64,000 nt of DNA from an uncultured Verrucomicrobiota bacterium (GCA_937996795.1 CALKUH010000010.1:23189-87188); one strand, 5' to 3'. Numbered from the stretch's first letter, positions 49,579-59,266 are shown. Made by a program: numbers and translations. The notes: generated from the sequence alone by a model not told the origin.

Positions 49579-50172
49579 ATGGTGAAGTACATCGTCGGCG
49601 GGCTTGCCGCCCTGCTGCCGTTCCTGCTGATTGCCTTGCTGGCCGAACGGCTGTTCGTGGGCGTGCGCGCCGCGGTGCATCCGATGCTGGATGCGATGCC
49701 GGGCACGGTGTTCCATGCGCCCGGCCTGCGGTTGCTGGTGGTGGTCGCGGTGTTCCTCTGTGTGCTCGCAGCCATCGGCTGGTTCGCGGAACGCCCGGCG
49801 GGCCGCGCGTTTGGCCGCGGCCTTGAACGCCTCGTGCTGAGTCGCCTGCCGTTCTACACGCTGCTGCGCCGCATCGCCTCGGGGTTGGCGGGGGCGGAGG
49901 ACGAGCAGTCGATGAAACCGGTGGAGGTCGAGGTGAATCCCGGCATCCGCCAGTGGGGGTTTGTGACCGAACGGCATGGGGACGGGCGTTGCACGGTGTT
50001 CCTGCCGTCCTCCCCGCCGACGGGTGGAGGGACCGTATTGTGCGTGGACGGTGCGCTGGTGCGCGACGTGCCGTTGCCCGGCCACCGCTTGGTGCAGTGT
50101 TTGGGACAATGGGGCAATGGCAGTGCCGCGTTGCTCGCGGCGGTAAAAACGCCATCGGGAAAGATCACGTGA
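49579..50172 (+). CDS. DUF502-like membrane protein
   Basis: 197 residues. Two TM helices (ALLPFLLIALLAERL and LLVVVAVFLCVLAAIGWFA) are followed by LSRLPFYTLLRRIASG. The C-terminal soluble domain includes GFVTERHGDGRCTVFLPSSPPTGGG. This is the DUF502 pattern, although the family's first Gly/Pro turn is less clear. Start could be GTG codons a few residues upstream. Its stop overlaps the next gene's start (TGATG). Function unknown. Confidence 0.65.
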   Translation: MVKYIVGGLAALLPFLLIALLAERLFVGVRAAVHPMLDAMPGTVFHAPGLRLLVVVAVFLCVLAAIGWFAERPAGRAFGRGLERLVLSRLPFYTLLRRIASGLAGAEDEQSMKPVEVEVNPGIRQWGFVTERHGDGRCTVFLPSSPPTGGGTVLCVDGALVRDVPLPGHRLVQCLGQWGNGSAALLAAVKTPSGKIT

Positions 50173-51407
50173 TGCGCTTGATTGGATTCATCCGGTGCGC
50201 GGCGGCTCTTCTGCTGGTCGCGGCGGGTGCATCTCGCGCCGGCGAAGCGGATTCCAGCCGCACGGAGGCTTCGGTGCGGTCGTATTTCTGGGCGGCCGGC
50301 ATCAAGGGCGACGTCGGGGTCGGGACGGTCTCCGCGCCGGTGGATGTTGATTTCCTCGATTACGCCGAGGACCTGCAGGGGGCGCTCCTGTTGCAGGCGG
50401 AGGTCCGGCGCGGGCGGTGGTCGCTGGCCATGGACGCGATCTGGCTGCAACTCAGCGATGATGCCGGTACGCCGGGTCCGTTTCTTTCAACGATCGATAT
50501 CCAACTCGACACCGTCATCCTCTCCATCGCACCCGCATACCGCGTGTTGAACATGGATCGCCTCACGGCGGATGTTCTCGTGGGCGCCCGCTATATGGAT
50601 ATGCGCCAGAAGCTGGAGTTCACGCCGGATTTCGCCGCGGTGGACACGATCAGCGAACAGGTGGTGGAGACGACCGCCGACCGCCTGTCCTCCGCGGTCG
50701 GCACCGCCGTGGATGACGCGAAGGATGATATCGTCGATGCGCTCAATCCCTTCGATGGCAACCTGGCCGGCCAGGCGGGTGACGCGATTGCCCGGCTCGA
50801 CGTGGATGTGAACCCGCGCGCCTTGGATGAAATCGTCGCCCGGGGCGGGGGTTTTTCAGGCGAGGGCCTCGCCGACGCCGAACGGCGGTTTGCCAGCGCC
50901 GTGCGCGAGGCGATGGCGGAACGCGCGGAACGCCTGATCGACCAGTTGTCCCCGGCCGACAAGCTCAAACGCGAGGCGGTCGAGCACGCGATTCGCCGGG
51001 CGGCGAATGAATCGGTCGATGAATTGAAGCGAAACGTGAGCGACCGGAAGCGCGACGCGCTTCGCGCCGCGGAACAGGCGCTGGCCTCCGGCGTGGAAGC
51101 AGGCATGACGCGCGCGGCCGATGAGGATGTCGTGCTCAGCCGCGATTGGGTTGATCCCTTTGTCGGCGTGCGCGCCGCGGTCGGGCTGACCGACCGGCTC
51201 CATGCGCTCGTGTATGGCGACATCGGCGGGTTTGGCGTCGGCTCGGACCTCACGTGGCAGGCGTTTTGCGGCGTATCATGGACACTGAACGAGCGGGTGT
51301 CCTTTGAGGCGGGCTATCGCCACCTCGACATCGACTACGACCACGACAACTTCCTTTTTGACGCCGCGATGAGCGGCGGAGCGGTGGGTGTGACGTTCAA
51401 CCTATAG
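50172..51407 (+). CDS. Outer-membrane barrel protein with long helical insertion
   Basis: 411 residues; signal peptide ends ASRA-GEAD. Residues ~30-145 are beta strands (ASVRSYFWAAGIKGDVGVG, WSLAMDAIWLQLSDD). Residues ~155-325 are an unusual charged, Ala-rich helical block (AVREAMAERAERLIDQLSP, RRAANESVDELKRNVSDRK). Strands then resume (VGVRAAVGLTDRLHALVYG) and end VGVTFNL. A barrel interrupted by a coiled helical domain is the simplest reading. Function unknown. Translationally coupled to the DUF502-like gene. Confidence 0.7.
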   Translation: MRLIGFIRCAAALLLVAAGASRAGEADSSRTEASVRSYFWAAGIKGDVGVGTVSAPVDVDFLDYAEDLQGALLLQAEVRRGRWSLAMDAIWLQLSDDAGTPGPFLSTIDIQLDTVILSIAPAYRVLNMDRLTADVLVGARYMDMRQKLEFTPDFAAVDTISEQVVETTADRLSSAVGTAVDDAKDDIVDALNPFDGNLAGQAGDAIARLDVDVNPRALDEIVARGGGFSGEGLADAERRFASAVREAMAERAERLIDQLSPADKLKREAVEHAIRRAANESVDELKRNVSDRKRDALRAAEQALASGVEAGMTRAADEDVVLSRDWVDPFVGVRAAVGLTDRLHALVYGDIGGFGVGSDLTWQAFCGVSWTLNERVSFEAGYRHLDIDYDHDNFLFDAAMSGGAVGVTFNL

Positions 51408-51416
51408 GAGATGCAG

Positions 51417-52817
51417 ATGAAATCCATGATGCGACTGATGATGCTGGCCACTGCGGTCGTGGCGGCGCGTACGGGATGGGCGGAACCGGCGGTGTCCGCG
51501 GATGAAGTCCGGGCCATCGCCCGGGATGCCTACGTCTACGGGTTCCCGATGGTGGACAACTACCGGATCCTCTATGAGTACTGTGTAAACACGAAGAGCC
51601 CCCAGTACAGAGGGCCGTGGAACCAGATCGATAATGTGAGCCGCGTCTTCACGCCCGAAGACACCACGATCCAGACGCCGAATTCGGACACGCCGTATTC
51701 GATGCTGGGCTACGACCTTCGGGCCGAGCCGCTTGTGCTCACGGTGCCGGTGATCGAGAAGGCGCGCTATTTCTCGCTCCAGTTCATTGATGCCTACACC
51801 CACAACTTTGACTACGTGGGGAGTCGCGCGACGGGCAATGGCGGCGGGAATTTCCTGCTCGCCGGGCCTGGATGGACGGGCAAAACGCCGCCGGGCATCT
51901 CGAAGGTCATCCGTTCGGAAACCGAACTTGGACTGGTTGTGTACCGTACCCAGCTCTTTAAACCGGCCGATATCGAGAGCGTGAAAAAGATCCAGGCCGG
52001 GTACAAGGTGCAGGGCCTTTCCGCGTTCCTCGGAAAGCCGGCGCCCGCGGCCGCTCCGGCCATTGACTTCGTCGCGCCGCTGACCCCCGACACACAGAAG
52101 CACTCGCTCGAATTCTTCAACATCCTGAATTTCGCACTCCAGTTTTGCCCGACCGTGCCGGCGGAGAAGGACCTCATGGCGCGCTTCGCGAAAGCCGGGA
52201 TCGGCGCGGGGCGTACGATCGATGTCGCATCCTTGTCGCCGGAACTCAAGCAGGCGTACGCCGATGGGATGGCCGATGGCTGGAAGGTGCTGGACGGGGT
52301 GATGGCGCAGATCTCCGCCGGTACAGTCACCTCGGGCGACCTGTTCGGAACCCGCGCGCACTTGAATGGGAACTATGCCTACCGGTTCGCCGCGGCCGTG
52401 CTGGGTATTTACGGCAATTCGGCGTTCGAGGCGATGTATCCGGCGTACAAAGTGGATGCCGAGGGCCATCCGCTCGACGGTTCGAAGAACCGCTACACGC
52501 TTCATTTCAACGCGGATGAATTCCCGCCCGTCCGCGCGTTCTGGTCGGTCACCATGTACAAGCTTCCGGAAAGCCTGCTGCTCGCCAACCCGATCAATCG
52601 CTACCTGATCAACTCGCCGATGTTGCCCGAACTGAAGCGCGATGCGGACGGCGGCGTCACGCTGTACATCCAGCACGAGTCGCCCGGCGCGGACAAGGAG
52701 TCCAACTGGCTGCCCGCCCCGGCGGGCCCGTTCTGGTGCGCGATGCGGCTGTATTGGCCGAAGGAAGAGGCGTTGAACGGAACGTGGAAAGCGCCGAAGA
52801 TGACGGTGGCGCAGTAA
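51417..52817 (+). CDS. DUF1254/DUF1214 secreted protein
   Basis: 466 residues, signal peptide ending RTGWA-EPAV. The DUF1254 part starts DEVRAIARDAYVYGFPMVDNYRILYEY and has TIQTPNSDTPYSMLGYDLR. The DUF1214 part has the FWSVTMYKLPESLLLANPI segment and ends near WPKEEALNGTWKAP. The family is periplasmic and of unknown activity. The aggag site is placed for the ATG at 51417, not the one at 51411. Gap to the previous gene is nine bases, so it belongs to the sulfatase 1 unit. Confidence 0.9.
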   Translation: MKSMMRLMMLATAVVAARTGWAEPAVSADEVRAIARDAYVYGFPMVDNYRILYEYCVNTKSPQYRGPWNQIDNVSRVFTPEDTTIQTPNSDTPYSMLGYDLRAEPLVLTVPVIEKARYFSLQFIDAYTHNFDYVGSRATGNGGGNFLLAGPGWTGKTPPGISKVIRSETELGLVVYRTQLFKPADIESVKKIQAGYKVQGLSAFLGKPAPAAAPAIDFVAPLTPDTQKHSLEFFNILNFALQFCPTVPAEKDLMARFAKAGIGAGRTIDVASLSPELKQAYADGMADGWKVLDGVMAQISAGTVTSGDLFGTRAHLNGNYAYRFAAAVLGIYGNSAFEAMYPAYKVDAEGHPLDGSKNRYTLHFNADEFPPVRAFWSVTMYKLPESLLLANPINRYLINSPMLPELKRDADGGVTLYIQHESPGADKESNWLPAPAGPFWCAMRLYWPKEEALNGTWKAPKMTVAQ

Positions 52818-52836
52818 CCGGGGCGAAGGAATCCGC

Positions 52837-53634
52837 ATGAACAAACGCACATGCATTGCTCTCGTGGCTCTGGGCCTGGCTTCGGGCGCGCACGCGGAGG
52901 ACCAGGACGCCGAACTCGCCAAGAAACTGGCGAACCCGGTCGCCTCACTCATCAGCGTTCCGCTGCAATACAATTACGACGAGAACATCGGTCCGGCGAA
53001 GGAGGGTTCGCTCTCCAAGTTGAACATCCAGCCGGTGATTCCTGCGACGCTGAACGACGAGTGGAACCTGATCACCCGCGTGATCCTGCCGCTGGTGGAC
53101 CAGGACGACGTCCCGGTCAAGGGCGCGAGTGAGTCGGGTTTGGGCGATACCGTCGCCAGCCTCTTCCTCTCGCCGAAGGCGCCGACGGCTGGCGGCTGGA
53201 TCTGGGGCGCGGGTCCGGTCGCGTTGGTGCCCACGGCCTCCGAGGATGTGCTGGGCGGCGAGCAGTGGGGACTGGGTCCCACGGCGGTCGCGTTGAAGCA
53301 GGTGGGCCCGTGGACCGCCGGCGCGCTGGCGAACCACATCTGGTCCGTGGCGGGCGAGGACGATCGCGCGGATGTGAACGCCACGTTCCTCCAGCCGTTC
53401 CTGAGCTATATCACGAAGACCAAGACGACGCTGGGCCTGAGTTCCGAGTCGACGTATGACTGGGAGGCGGAAGCGTGGTCCGTTCCGCTGAACGCGACGG
53501 TGGCGCAATTGTTCAAGGTCGGGTCGCAGATCATGCAGTTGACCGTCGGTGCCCGCTACTGGGCGGAATCACCGGAGAACGGTCCTGAAGACTGGGGCGC
53601 GCGTGTCGCGCTCACCTTTCTGTTTCCCAAGTAA
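52837..53634 (+). CDS. Outer-membrane barrel protein, MetA-pathway transporter-like
   Basis: 265 residues; signal peptide ends GAHA-EDQD. Early segment ELAKKLANPVASLISVPLQYNYDENIG is the hallmark of a group of outer-membrane proteins related to the phenol-degradation MetA family. Strands alternate to the end (VALTFLFPK). Likely a channel for hydrophobic or aromatic compounds; the substrate is unknown. Follows the DUF1254 gene by 19 bp. Confidence 0.72.
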   Translation: MNKRTCIALVALGLASGAHAEDQDAELAKKLANPVASLISVPLQYNYDENIGPAKEGSLSKLNIQPVIPATLNDEWNLITRVILPLVDQDDVPVKGASESGLGDTVASLFLSPKAPTAGGWIWGAGPVALVPTASEDVLGGEQWGLGPTAVALKQVGPWTAGALANHIWSVAGEDDRADVNATFLQPFLSYITKTKTTLGLSSESTYDWEAEAWSVPLNATVAQLFKVGSQIMQLTVGARYWAESPENGPEDWGARVALTFLFPK

Positions 53635-53676
53635 CCAGCACGTAGTAAGCAGCACGTAAATGAAAAGGAGTACAAG

Positions 53677-54426
53677 ATGAAGAACATGATTCGCGGAGTG
53701 GTGGCCGGGGCTTTCCTGGCGGCGGGTGCAACGGGATGGGCGCAGAAGACGGAGGGGTGGTCCTTTGAGGTGACGCCCTACGTCTGGGTGGCGGGGCTTG
53801 AAGGTGATGTCACGCTGAATGGGCAAAAACTGGACTTTGAAAAATCAGCCAGCGACCTGTTCGACGCGACGGAGATCGGCGGCTCCATCCGCTTGGGTGC
53901 GTCGTACGACCGGTTCGTGATCGGCGCCCTCGTGGACTACTTCTCACTGAGTACCGACGAACTCGACGCGGAAGACCAGCCGCAGGGCGGCTCGCTCGAT
54001 TCCAAGATGCTGATGACCGAGGCCCTGGTGGGATACCGGGTCGACGGTTTTTCCGAAGGGCAGTCATTTGTGTTCGGCGTGGGGGTCCGCAATCTCAATG
54101 TGGAAAATGATGCGGAGATTTTCGGACAGGGCACCGTCAGCCGCGACAACGATGTCACGGACGCGATGTTCTACGTGCTGCCGAGCGTGCCGCTGTTCGC
54201 CTCCTCCATTGAAGGCCTCCGCTTCAACCCGGTCCTTGGGATCGGTGCGGGCGACTCGGATCTCGCGTATGAACTGTTTCCCCAGGTCCAGTATCAGGTG
54301 GCGGAAAGCATTGCCTTGCGCGTCGGCTATCGTCGCGTCGGCTGGAAGTTTGAGGGCGACAACGCCGATGACGAACTTAACGTGGATCTCGCCGGCCTGA
54401 TTGTCGGCGCTGGATTCATCTGGTAA
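53677..54426 (+). CDS. Outer-membrane barrel protein, paralogue A
   Basis: 249 residues; signal peptide ends ATGWA-QKTEG. Twelve or so alternating strands run to the C-terminal GAGFIW, whose last residue is aromatic. Closely similar over its whole length to the protein at 61236-61979 (shared stretches include YDRFVIGALVDYFSLSTDEL). It resembles MipA/OmpW-like or DUF-type 'outer membrane beta-barrel' proteins; function unknown. The ribosome site aaaaggag is good. A terminator follows. Confidence 0.78.
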   Translation: MKNMIRGVVAGAFLAAGATGWAQKTEGWSFEVTPYVWVAGLEGDVTLNGQKLDFEKSASDLFDATEIGGSIRLGASYDRFVIGALVDYFSLSTDELDAEDQPQGGSLDSKMLMTEALVGYRVDGFSEGQSFVFGVGVRNLNVENDAEIFGQGTVSRDNDVTDAMFYVLPSVPLFASSIEGLRFNPVLGIGAGDSDLAYELFPQVQYQVAESIALRVGYRRVGWKFEGDNADDELNVDLAGLIVGAGFIW

Positions 54427-54443
54427 ACAATCCCACCCGGGGC

Positions 54444-54484
54444 GGGGCGGCGCAGCCATGGTGGCGGCGCCGCCCCGTTTTTAT
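54444..54484 (+). terminator. Rho-independent terminator after barrel paralogue A
   Basis: A 10-bp GC stem (ggggcggcgc / gcgccgcccc) with a 13-base loop and gttttta tail. It should end the sulfatase 1 transcript before the patatin gene. Confidence 0.8.
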
Positions 54485-54509
54485 TATGTTGCCCGCCTTG
54501 GAGGACTCC

Positions 54510-56705
54510 ATGCGCCGCTTCGCCTTTACGTTGATTGGTTCCGCCCTTCTGGCCAGCGCGGTCTGGGCGGAGACGCCGGCCACGAATCGCCCGCGCGTGG
54601 GCGTGGTGCTGGGCGGGGGCGGGGCGCTGGGGTTCGCGCATGTGGGCGTGCTCAAGGTGCTGGAGGAGTCCCGCGTGCCGATCGACTACATCGGCGGGAC
54701 AAGCATGGGATCGATCATTGCGGGGCTCTACGCATCGGGCTTGTCGCCGGCGGAGATCGAGCAGTTCCTGCTGGGGCTGGACTGGTGGGATGTCCTCAAC
54801 GACAAGACGCCGCGCAATCAACTCGAATTCCGGCAGAAGGCGGACGACGGGCGCTATTTCGGCCTCGACATGGGCGTGAAGCGCACCGGGCTGGCGATGA
54901 GCGCTGGGATGGCGTCGGGCCAGAAATTCAACAACCTGCTGGAAGTGCTGACGCTGCGCGTGGCGGGCGTGACGAATTTTAGCGAACTGCCCATTCCCTT
55001 CCGCGCGGTGGCGACGGATGTGGAGAAGGGTGAGATGGTGGTGCTGTCCGACGGGCGCATCGCGACGGCGATGCGCGCGAGCATGGCTGTGCCGGGCGCG
55101 TTTACGCCGGTCTTGCGCGACGGGCGCGTGCTCGTGGACGGCGGCATCGTCAACAACATCCCGGTCGATGTGGTCAAGGGATTGGGCGCGGATGTCATCA
55201 TCGCCGTCGATGTCGGCAAGCCCGCGCCCGAAGCGGAGCGGGGTCGCGCTGACTCCCTGGGCGACGTGCTCGGCAATACGTATGCCATCATGCAGCGGCC
55301 CAAGCAGGTGGCGCAGATGGCGAATGCGGATGTGCTGATCCAACCCGCGACGTGGCGCTACTCCGCCTCGGAATTCCATCGCGTCGCGGAAATCATCCCG
55401 CTCGGACGTCAGGAGGCGGAGAACTTCCGCGACGCGCTGGCGGCCCATGCCGTTTCCGCGGAGGAATACGCCGCCTATCTCCAGCGGCAGCGGCGCCCGA
55501 TGCCCGAGCTGCCGGTTCTCTCGGAAGTCGTGGTGAACGGGTGCGAGCGGGTGGACCCGCAGGTCATGGCGGGCCGCATTTTCAGCGAGGCCGGCGCGCC
55601 GCTTTCGACAGAGACCGTGATGCGCGATTTGCGGCGCATGTATGGGCTGGGTGAATTCGAGCAGATTCAATTTCATCTTCGGCCGGAGCCGGATGGCCGC
55701 GCTGCGCTGGTCTACGACGTGCGGGAAAAACCATGGGGTCCCACCTATCTGAAGTTCGGCCTGAACCTTCGTTCGGATTTCGACAACAACGCCGAGTGGG
55801 GGATACTCGCGAATCTCACGCGGCGCTCGCTCAACCGGCGCGGCGCGGAGTGGCGGAACGAGCTGCAGTTCGGCGATCGCCAGCGCATCCTGTCCGAGTT
55901 CTACCAGCCGGTCGATGCGCGCGGTTTCTTCTTCCTCGCGCCGTCCGTTGAATATGACGACCGCATCGAGTCGCTCTACGACGGGGAGAGCAAAATCGCC
56001 GAGTACGAAATCAGCGTCCTCCGCGCGCGCTTCGATCTCGGCGTCCAGCTTCGCCACTACGCCGAGCTGCGCGTCGGCCCCGTGTGGGGAAAGGGCCACG
56101 CCGACGTGAGCACCGGCGCTTCGGATTTGCCGGAACTGGACGAGGACATCGGCGGACTTGCCGTCCGTCTCACGACCGACCGCCTCGACCGGTCGGTCTT
56201 CCCGCGCGACGGCTATCGCGCGCACCTCGAATACACGGGCGCGAGCGAGGATCTTGGCGGTGACCGCACCTACGACCGGCTGTACGCCTACTACAAGCAG
56301 TTCCAGTCCGTCGGCGACCACACGATCCTCTGGGCGCTGACCGGCGGTTCCAGCCTCGGAAGCGATTTGCCGGAGTACGACAGTTTCAAACTGGGCGGTC
56401 CCTTCCTGTTCTCCGGGCTGACCGAGGGGCAGAAGCGCGGATCCTACCTTGGCGTGGCGTCCCTTGGCTACCGGCTCCGCCTGAACCGGCTGCCGCCCAG
56501 CCTCGGTCAGGCGACCTATGTGCTGTTCCGTGGCGACCTGGGAAATGCGTGGCAGGACTCGGGTGACGTGGATGTTGACAACACGCTGGTCGGTGGCAGC
56601 GTGGGCTGGGGCGCCGACACGGTCCTTGGTCCGATCCTGCTGGGCTACGGGCGCGCCGAAGAGGGATACAACACCTGGTACTTCTCCCTCGGCACCTCGT
56701 TCTGA
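54510..56705 (+). CDS. Patatin-like phospholipase fused to POTRA and BamA-type barrel (PlpD-like, type Vd)
   Basis: 731 residues with signal peptide. Patatin domain: oxyanion GGGGALGFAHVGVL, nucleophile Ser in GGTSMGS, catalytic Asp in VDGGIVNNIPV. A single POTRA-like domain follows (LSEVVVNGCERVDPQVMAGR). The 16-strand-type surface antigen barrel ends FSLGTSF with terminal Phe. This is the type Vd autotransporter layout, which would place the lipase outside or in the periplasm depending on processing. Ggagg at 54500 fits the ATG at 54510. Confidence 0.93.
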   Translation: MRRFAFTLIGSALLASAVWAETPATNRPRVGVVLGGGGALGFAHVGVLKVLEESRVPIDYIGGTSMGSIIAGLYASGLSPAEIEQFLLGLDWWDVLNDKTPRNQLEFRQKADDGRYFGLDMGVKRTGLAMSAGMASGQKFNNLLEVLTLRVAGVTNFSELPIPFRAVATDVEKGEMVVLSDGRIATAMRASMAVPGAFTPVLRDGRVLVDGGIVNNIPVDVVKGLGADVIIAVDVGKPAPEAERGRADSLGDVLGNTYAIMQRPKQVAQMANADVLIQPATWRYSASEFHRVAEIIPLGRQEAENFRDALAAHAVSAEEYAAYLQRQRRPMPELPVLSEVVVNGCERVDPQVMAGRIFSEAGAPLSTETVMRDLRRMYGLGEFEQIQFHLRPEPDGRAALVYDVREKPWGPTYLKFGLNLRSDFDNNAEWGILANLTRRSLNRRGAEWRNELQFGDRQRILSEFYQPVDARGFFFLAPSVEYDDRIESLYDGESKIAEYEISVLRARFDLGVQLRHYAELRVGPVWGKGHADVSTGASDLPELDEDIGGLAVRLTTDRLDRSVFPRDGYRAHLEYTGASEDLGGDRTYDRLYAYYKQFQSVGDHTILWALTGGSSLGSDLPEYDSFKLGGPFLFSGLTEGQKRGSYLGVASLGYRLRLNRLPPSLGQATYVLFRGDLGNAWQDSGDVDVDNTLVGGSVGWGADTVLGPILLGYGRAEEGYNTWYFSLGTSF

Positions 56706-56759
56706 GTACGCCCTGATGCGTGATTGATTGTGCATCGCTCTTGCGGCTAGCCTGCGCGC

Positions 56760-58595
56760 GTGACGTGGATTGATCTAGCCTGGCCGATGGCCATCGCCGC
56801 GTGTCTGACGCTCGCGTTCATCCATCTCGGGATTGGGCGCAAACTCGCCGCTCGCGCGGGCCGCGCGCATCTCTTCCTCGCGCTCGGCGCGCTGGCGGTC
56901 GGCGCAACCGGTGGCTTTGAGCTGGCGCTGCTGAAGACGGACACGTTGGAACGCTACCGCGCGCTGATGTATGGCGCGCAGTTTTCGCTCACGCTGATGT
57001 TCATCTCGCTGGCGGGTTTCATCCGGTATTATTTTGCCGGACGCCGATGGCTGGCGCTGCTCGTGATCTCGCTTTCCGTGGTCATCCTCGCGGTGAACTC
57101 CATCGCGCCCGCTCACTGGCGCATCCGGTATGCCGATTCGATCCGCCCGGTCGAAACGTTCGGCGGCGCGGAGTTTACCTTCGCGCACCTCACGAGCGGT
57201 CCGCTCACGTTGCTGGAAATCATCACGAACAGCCTGCTGATCGTCTTTGTCGTGGAAGCCTCCCTGCGCGCCTGGCGCCGTGGACGGCGCCGTCAGGCCG
57301 TGATGATCGGCGGCGGGATCGTCTTTTTCCTCGGCGTCACCCGCAGCTACGCCGCCGTCGTTGAATTCAGGCATCTGGAGACGCCCTATTTCTTCATCTT
57401 CCCCTTCCTCGCGCTGATTGTCGCGATGGGCCGGGAGTTGAGCGTGGATGTGATCCGCGCGGTGGACCTGGCCGATCAGTTGCAGGAACGCGACCGGCAG
57501 GTGGACCTTGCCGCGCGTGCCGCGACACTGGGGTTCTGGCGCTGGGACCTGAAAAGCAATGCGTTGTGGGCGACCGATAGCGCGCGGGTCTTGTTCGGGA
57601 TTCCCAATGATGCCCCCCTGGATTTTGACCGCTTTATCCAATGGGTGCATCCCGAGGATCGGGACGCCGTGTACCGCGCGGTGGAGCGGACCGTCTCCAG
57701 CGGGGCCGACTATGAAGCCGAATACCGCATCGTGAGCGCCGGCGCGCCGGAGCGCTGGATCAGCGCGCGCGGCCGCGTCGATGCATCCGGTGACGGCGCC
57801 CCCGCGATCATGCGCGGCGTGGTGATTGATGTGACGGAGCGCAAGCGCGCGCAACAGGACGTCGAGCTCATCCGCAAAGAGCTGGCCCATGTGTCCCGCA
57901 TATCGATGATGGGCGAACTGGCGGGCTCGCTCGCGCACGAGCTGAACCAGCCGCTAGCCGCCATCCTCAGCAATGCGCAGGCGGCCCGGTGGCTGCTCGG
58001 GGCGTCCCCGGTGGATCTCGCGCAGCTGGGGGAAATCGTCGACGACATCATCCGCGACGACAAGCGGGCCGGCGAAGTGATCCATCGCTTGCGGACCATG
58101 CTGCAGAAGCGCGATCACGAGGCCAACGAGGTGCTGGAACTCAACGATGTCGCACAGGATGTCGCCCGCCTGTTGAACAGCGAAGCGGCGGCCCGCAACG
58201 TCGATGTCGTCCTGTGCCTTGCGCCGGGCCTGCCGCCGGTGCGCGCGGGTCGCGTGGAAATGCAGCAGGTCCTGCTCAACCTGATGGTGAACGGAATGGA
58301 TGCGATGCGGGATGTCCCGGCGCAGGCGCGCCGGCTGACGGTCTCCACCGGCGCGACCGGCGAACACGTGACGGTGACGGTCGCCGACCAGGGAAGCGGC
58401 ATTCCGCCGGCGCTGATGCCCGACATTTTCCGTCCCTTCTTTACCACCAAGGAGCAGGGCCTCGGCATGGGCCTCGCCATCTGCCGCTCGCTCGTCGAGG
58501 CGTATGCAGGCACGCTGACCGCCGGGAATTCGCCCGGCGGCGGCGCGCTGTTCACCGTCTCGCTGTGGCCGGCCGTGGAGGGCAAGCCGTCTTGA
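56760..58595 (+). CDS. PAS sensor histidine kinase with 7-TM N-terminal domain, module 2
   Basis: 611 residues from a GTG. Residues 1-235 have about seven TM helices, similar in layout to the module 1 kinase. A PAS domain follows (LGFWRWDLKSNALWATDSARV, WVHPEDRDAVYRAV, IDVTERKRAQ). The His box is GSLAHELNQPLAAILSNAQA. HATPase: LLNLMVNGMDAM, ADQGSGIP, FRPFFTTKEQGLGMGLAICRS in two parts. It is coupled to the next gene through a TTGA overlap. The signal sensed is unknown. Confidence 0.93.
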   Translation: MTWIDLAWPMAIAACLTLAFIHLGIGRKLAARAGRAHLFLALGALAVGATGGFELALLKTDTLERYRALMYGAQFSLTLMFISLAGFIRYYFAGRRWLALLVISLSVVILAVNSIAPAHWRIRYADSIRPVETFGGAEFTFAHLTSGPLTLLEIITNSLLIVFVVEASLRAWRRGRRRQAVMIGGGIVFFLGVTRSYAAVVEFRHLETPYFFIFPFLALIVAMGRELSVDVIRAVDLADQLQERDRQVDLAARAATLGFWRWDLKSNALWATDSARVLFGIPNDAPLDFDRFIQWVHPEDRDAVYRAVERTVSSGADYEAEYRIVSAGAPERWISARGRVDASGDGAPAIMRGVVIDVTERKRAQQDVELIRKELAHVSRISMMGELAGSLAHELNQPLAAILSNAQAARWLLGASPVDLAQLGEIVDDIIRDDKRAGEVIHRLRTMLQKRDHEANEVLELNDVAQDVARLLNSEAAARNVDVVLCLAPGLPPVRAGRVEMQQVLLNLMVNGMDAMRDVPAQARRLTVSTGATGEHVTVTVADQGSGIPPALMPDIFRPFFTTKEQGLGMGLAICRSLVEAYAGTLTAGNSPGGGALFTVSLWPAVEGKPS

Positions 58596-59230
58596 GTGCG
58601 CCCGCGGGAATCGTCCATATTGTGGATGACGATGCGTCGTTCCGGAAGAGCCTCGAACGCCTGCTGCGCGTGCGCGGCTACCAGACGGAGGCGTTTGAGA
58701 GCGCGGACGCCTTCCTGCGCAGCGGCATTATGAACCGTGCCGGCTGCATCCTGCTGGATGTGCACATGCCGGGCCTCGACGGACTGGCGCTCCAGCAGGC
58801 GCTCGCGCGCACCCGCTGCACGATGCCGGTCATTTTCCTGACCGGGCGCGGCGACATTCCCATGAGCGTGCGCGCCATCAAGGCCGGCGCCGCCGATTTC
58901 CTGACGAAGCCCGTCGATGTCGACGTCCTGCTGGGCGCGCTGCGCAAGGCGTTTGAAGAGCATGCGCGGCGCCGCGAGGAGCAGGTCGCGCAGGATGCCG
59001 TGCGCGCGCGTGTGCAGACGCTGACGGAGCGGGAGCTGGATGTCCTGCGCCACCTCCTGACCGGCGCGTTGAACAAACAAATCGGCGGCGACCTGGAGAT
59101 TGCGGAGAAAACGGTGAAGGTGCACCGCGGACGTGTGATGGAAAAAATGGGCGTCAGCTCCGTCGCCGAACTCGTCCGCCTCTGCGCGCTGGTGGGCATC
59201 CAGCCCGCCCATACGACCAAGGTCCAATAG
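58592..59230 (+). CDS. FixJ-like response regulator, module 2
   Basis: 212 residues from a TTG overlapping the kinase stop; no better start is present before the receiver. Receiver: VHIVDDDASFRKSLERLL, Asp in ILLDVHMPGLDG, IFLTGRGDIPMSVRAIK, FLTKPVD. LuxR HTH: LTERELDVLRHLLTG, LNKQIGGDLEIAEKTVKVHRG. It is a close relative of the regulator at 44986. Its last codons (gtccaatag) form part of the shared box at 59215. Confidence 0.92.
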   Translation: MSAPAGIVHIVDDDASFRKSLERLLRVRGYQTEAFESADAFLRSGIMNRAGCILLDVHMPGLDGLALQQALARTRCTMPVIFLTGRGDIPMSVRAIKAGAADFLTKPVDVDVLLGALRKAFEEHARRREEQVAQDAVRARVQTLTERELDVLRHLLTGALNKQIGGDLEIAEKTVKVHRGRVMEKMGVSSVAELVRLCALVGIQPAHTTKVQ

Positions 59231-59253
59231 CGACCTGCACCCGCGTCCTGCTA
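59215..59253 (+). promoter_or_regulatory. Shared box gaccaaggtccaatag with downstream GCTA, upstream of the single-domain receiver
   Basis: Box 59215-59230 overlaps the regulator stop codon. GCTA lies 19 bp later at 59250. It is 14/16 identical to the box at 59675. The next start codon is 36 bp after the box. Confidence 0.5.
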
Positions 59254-59266
59254 GGGATGCGGGCAG

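Noticed and set aside
47122..50109. 995-codon antisense open frame over sulfatase 1
   Set aside because: Shadow of a well-supported sulfatase gene; runs across a gene boundary.
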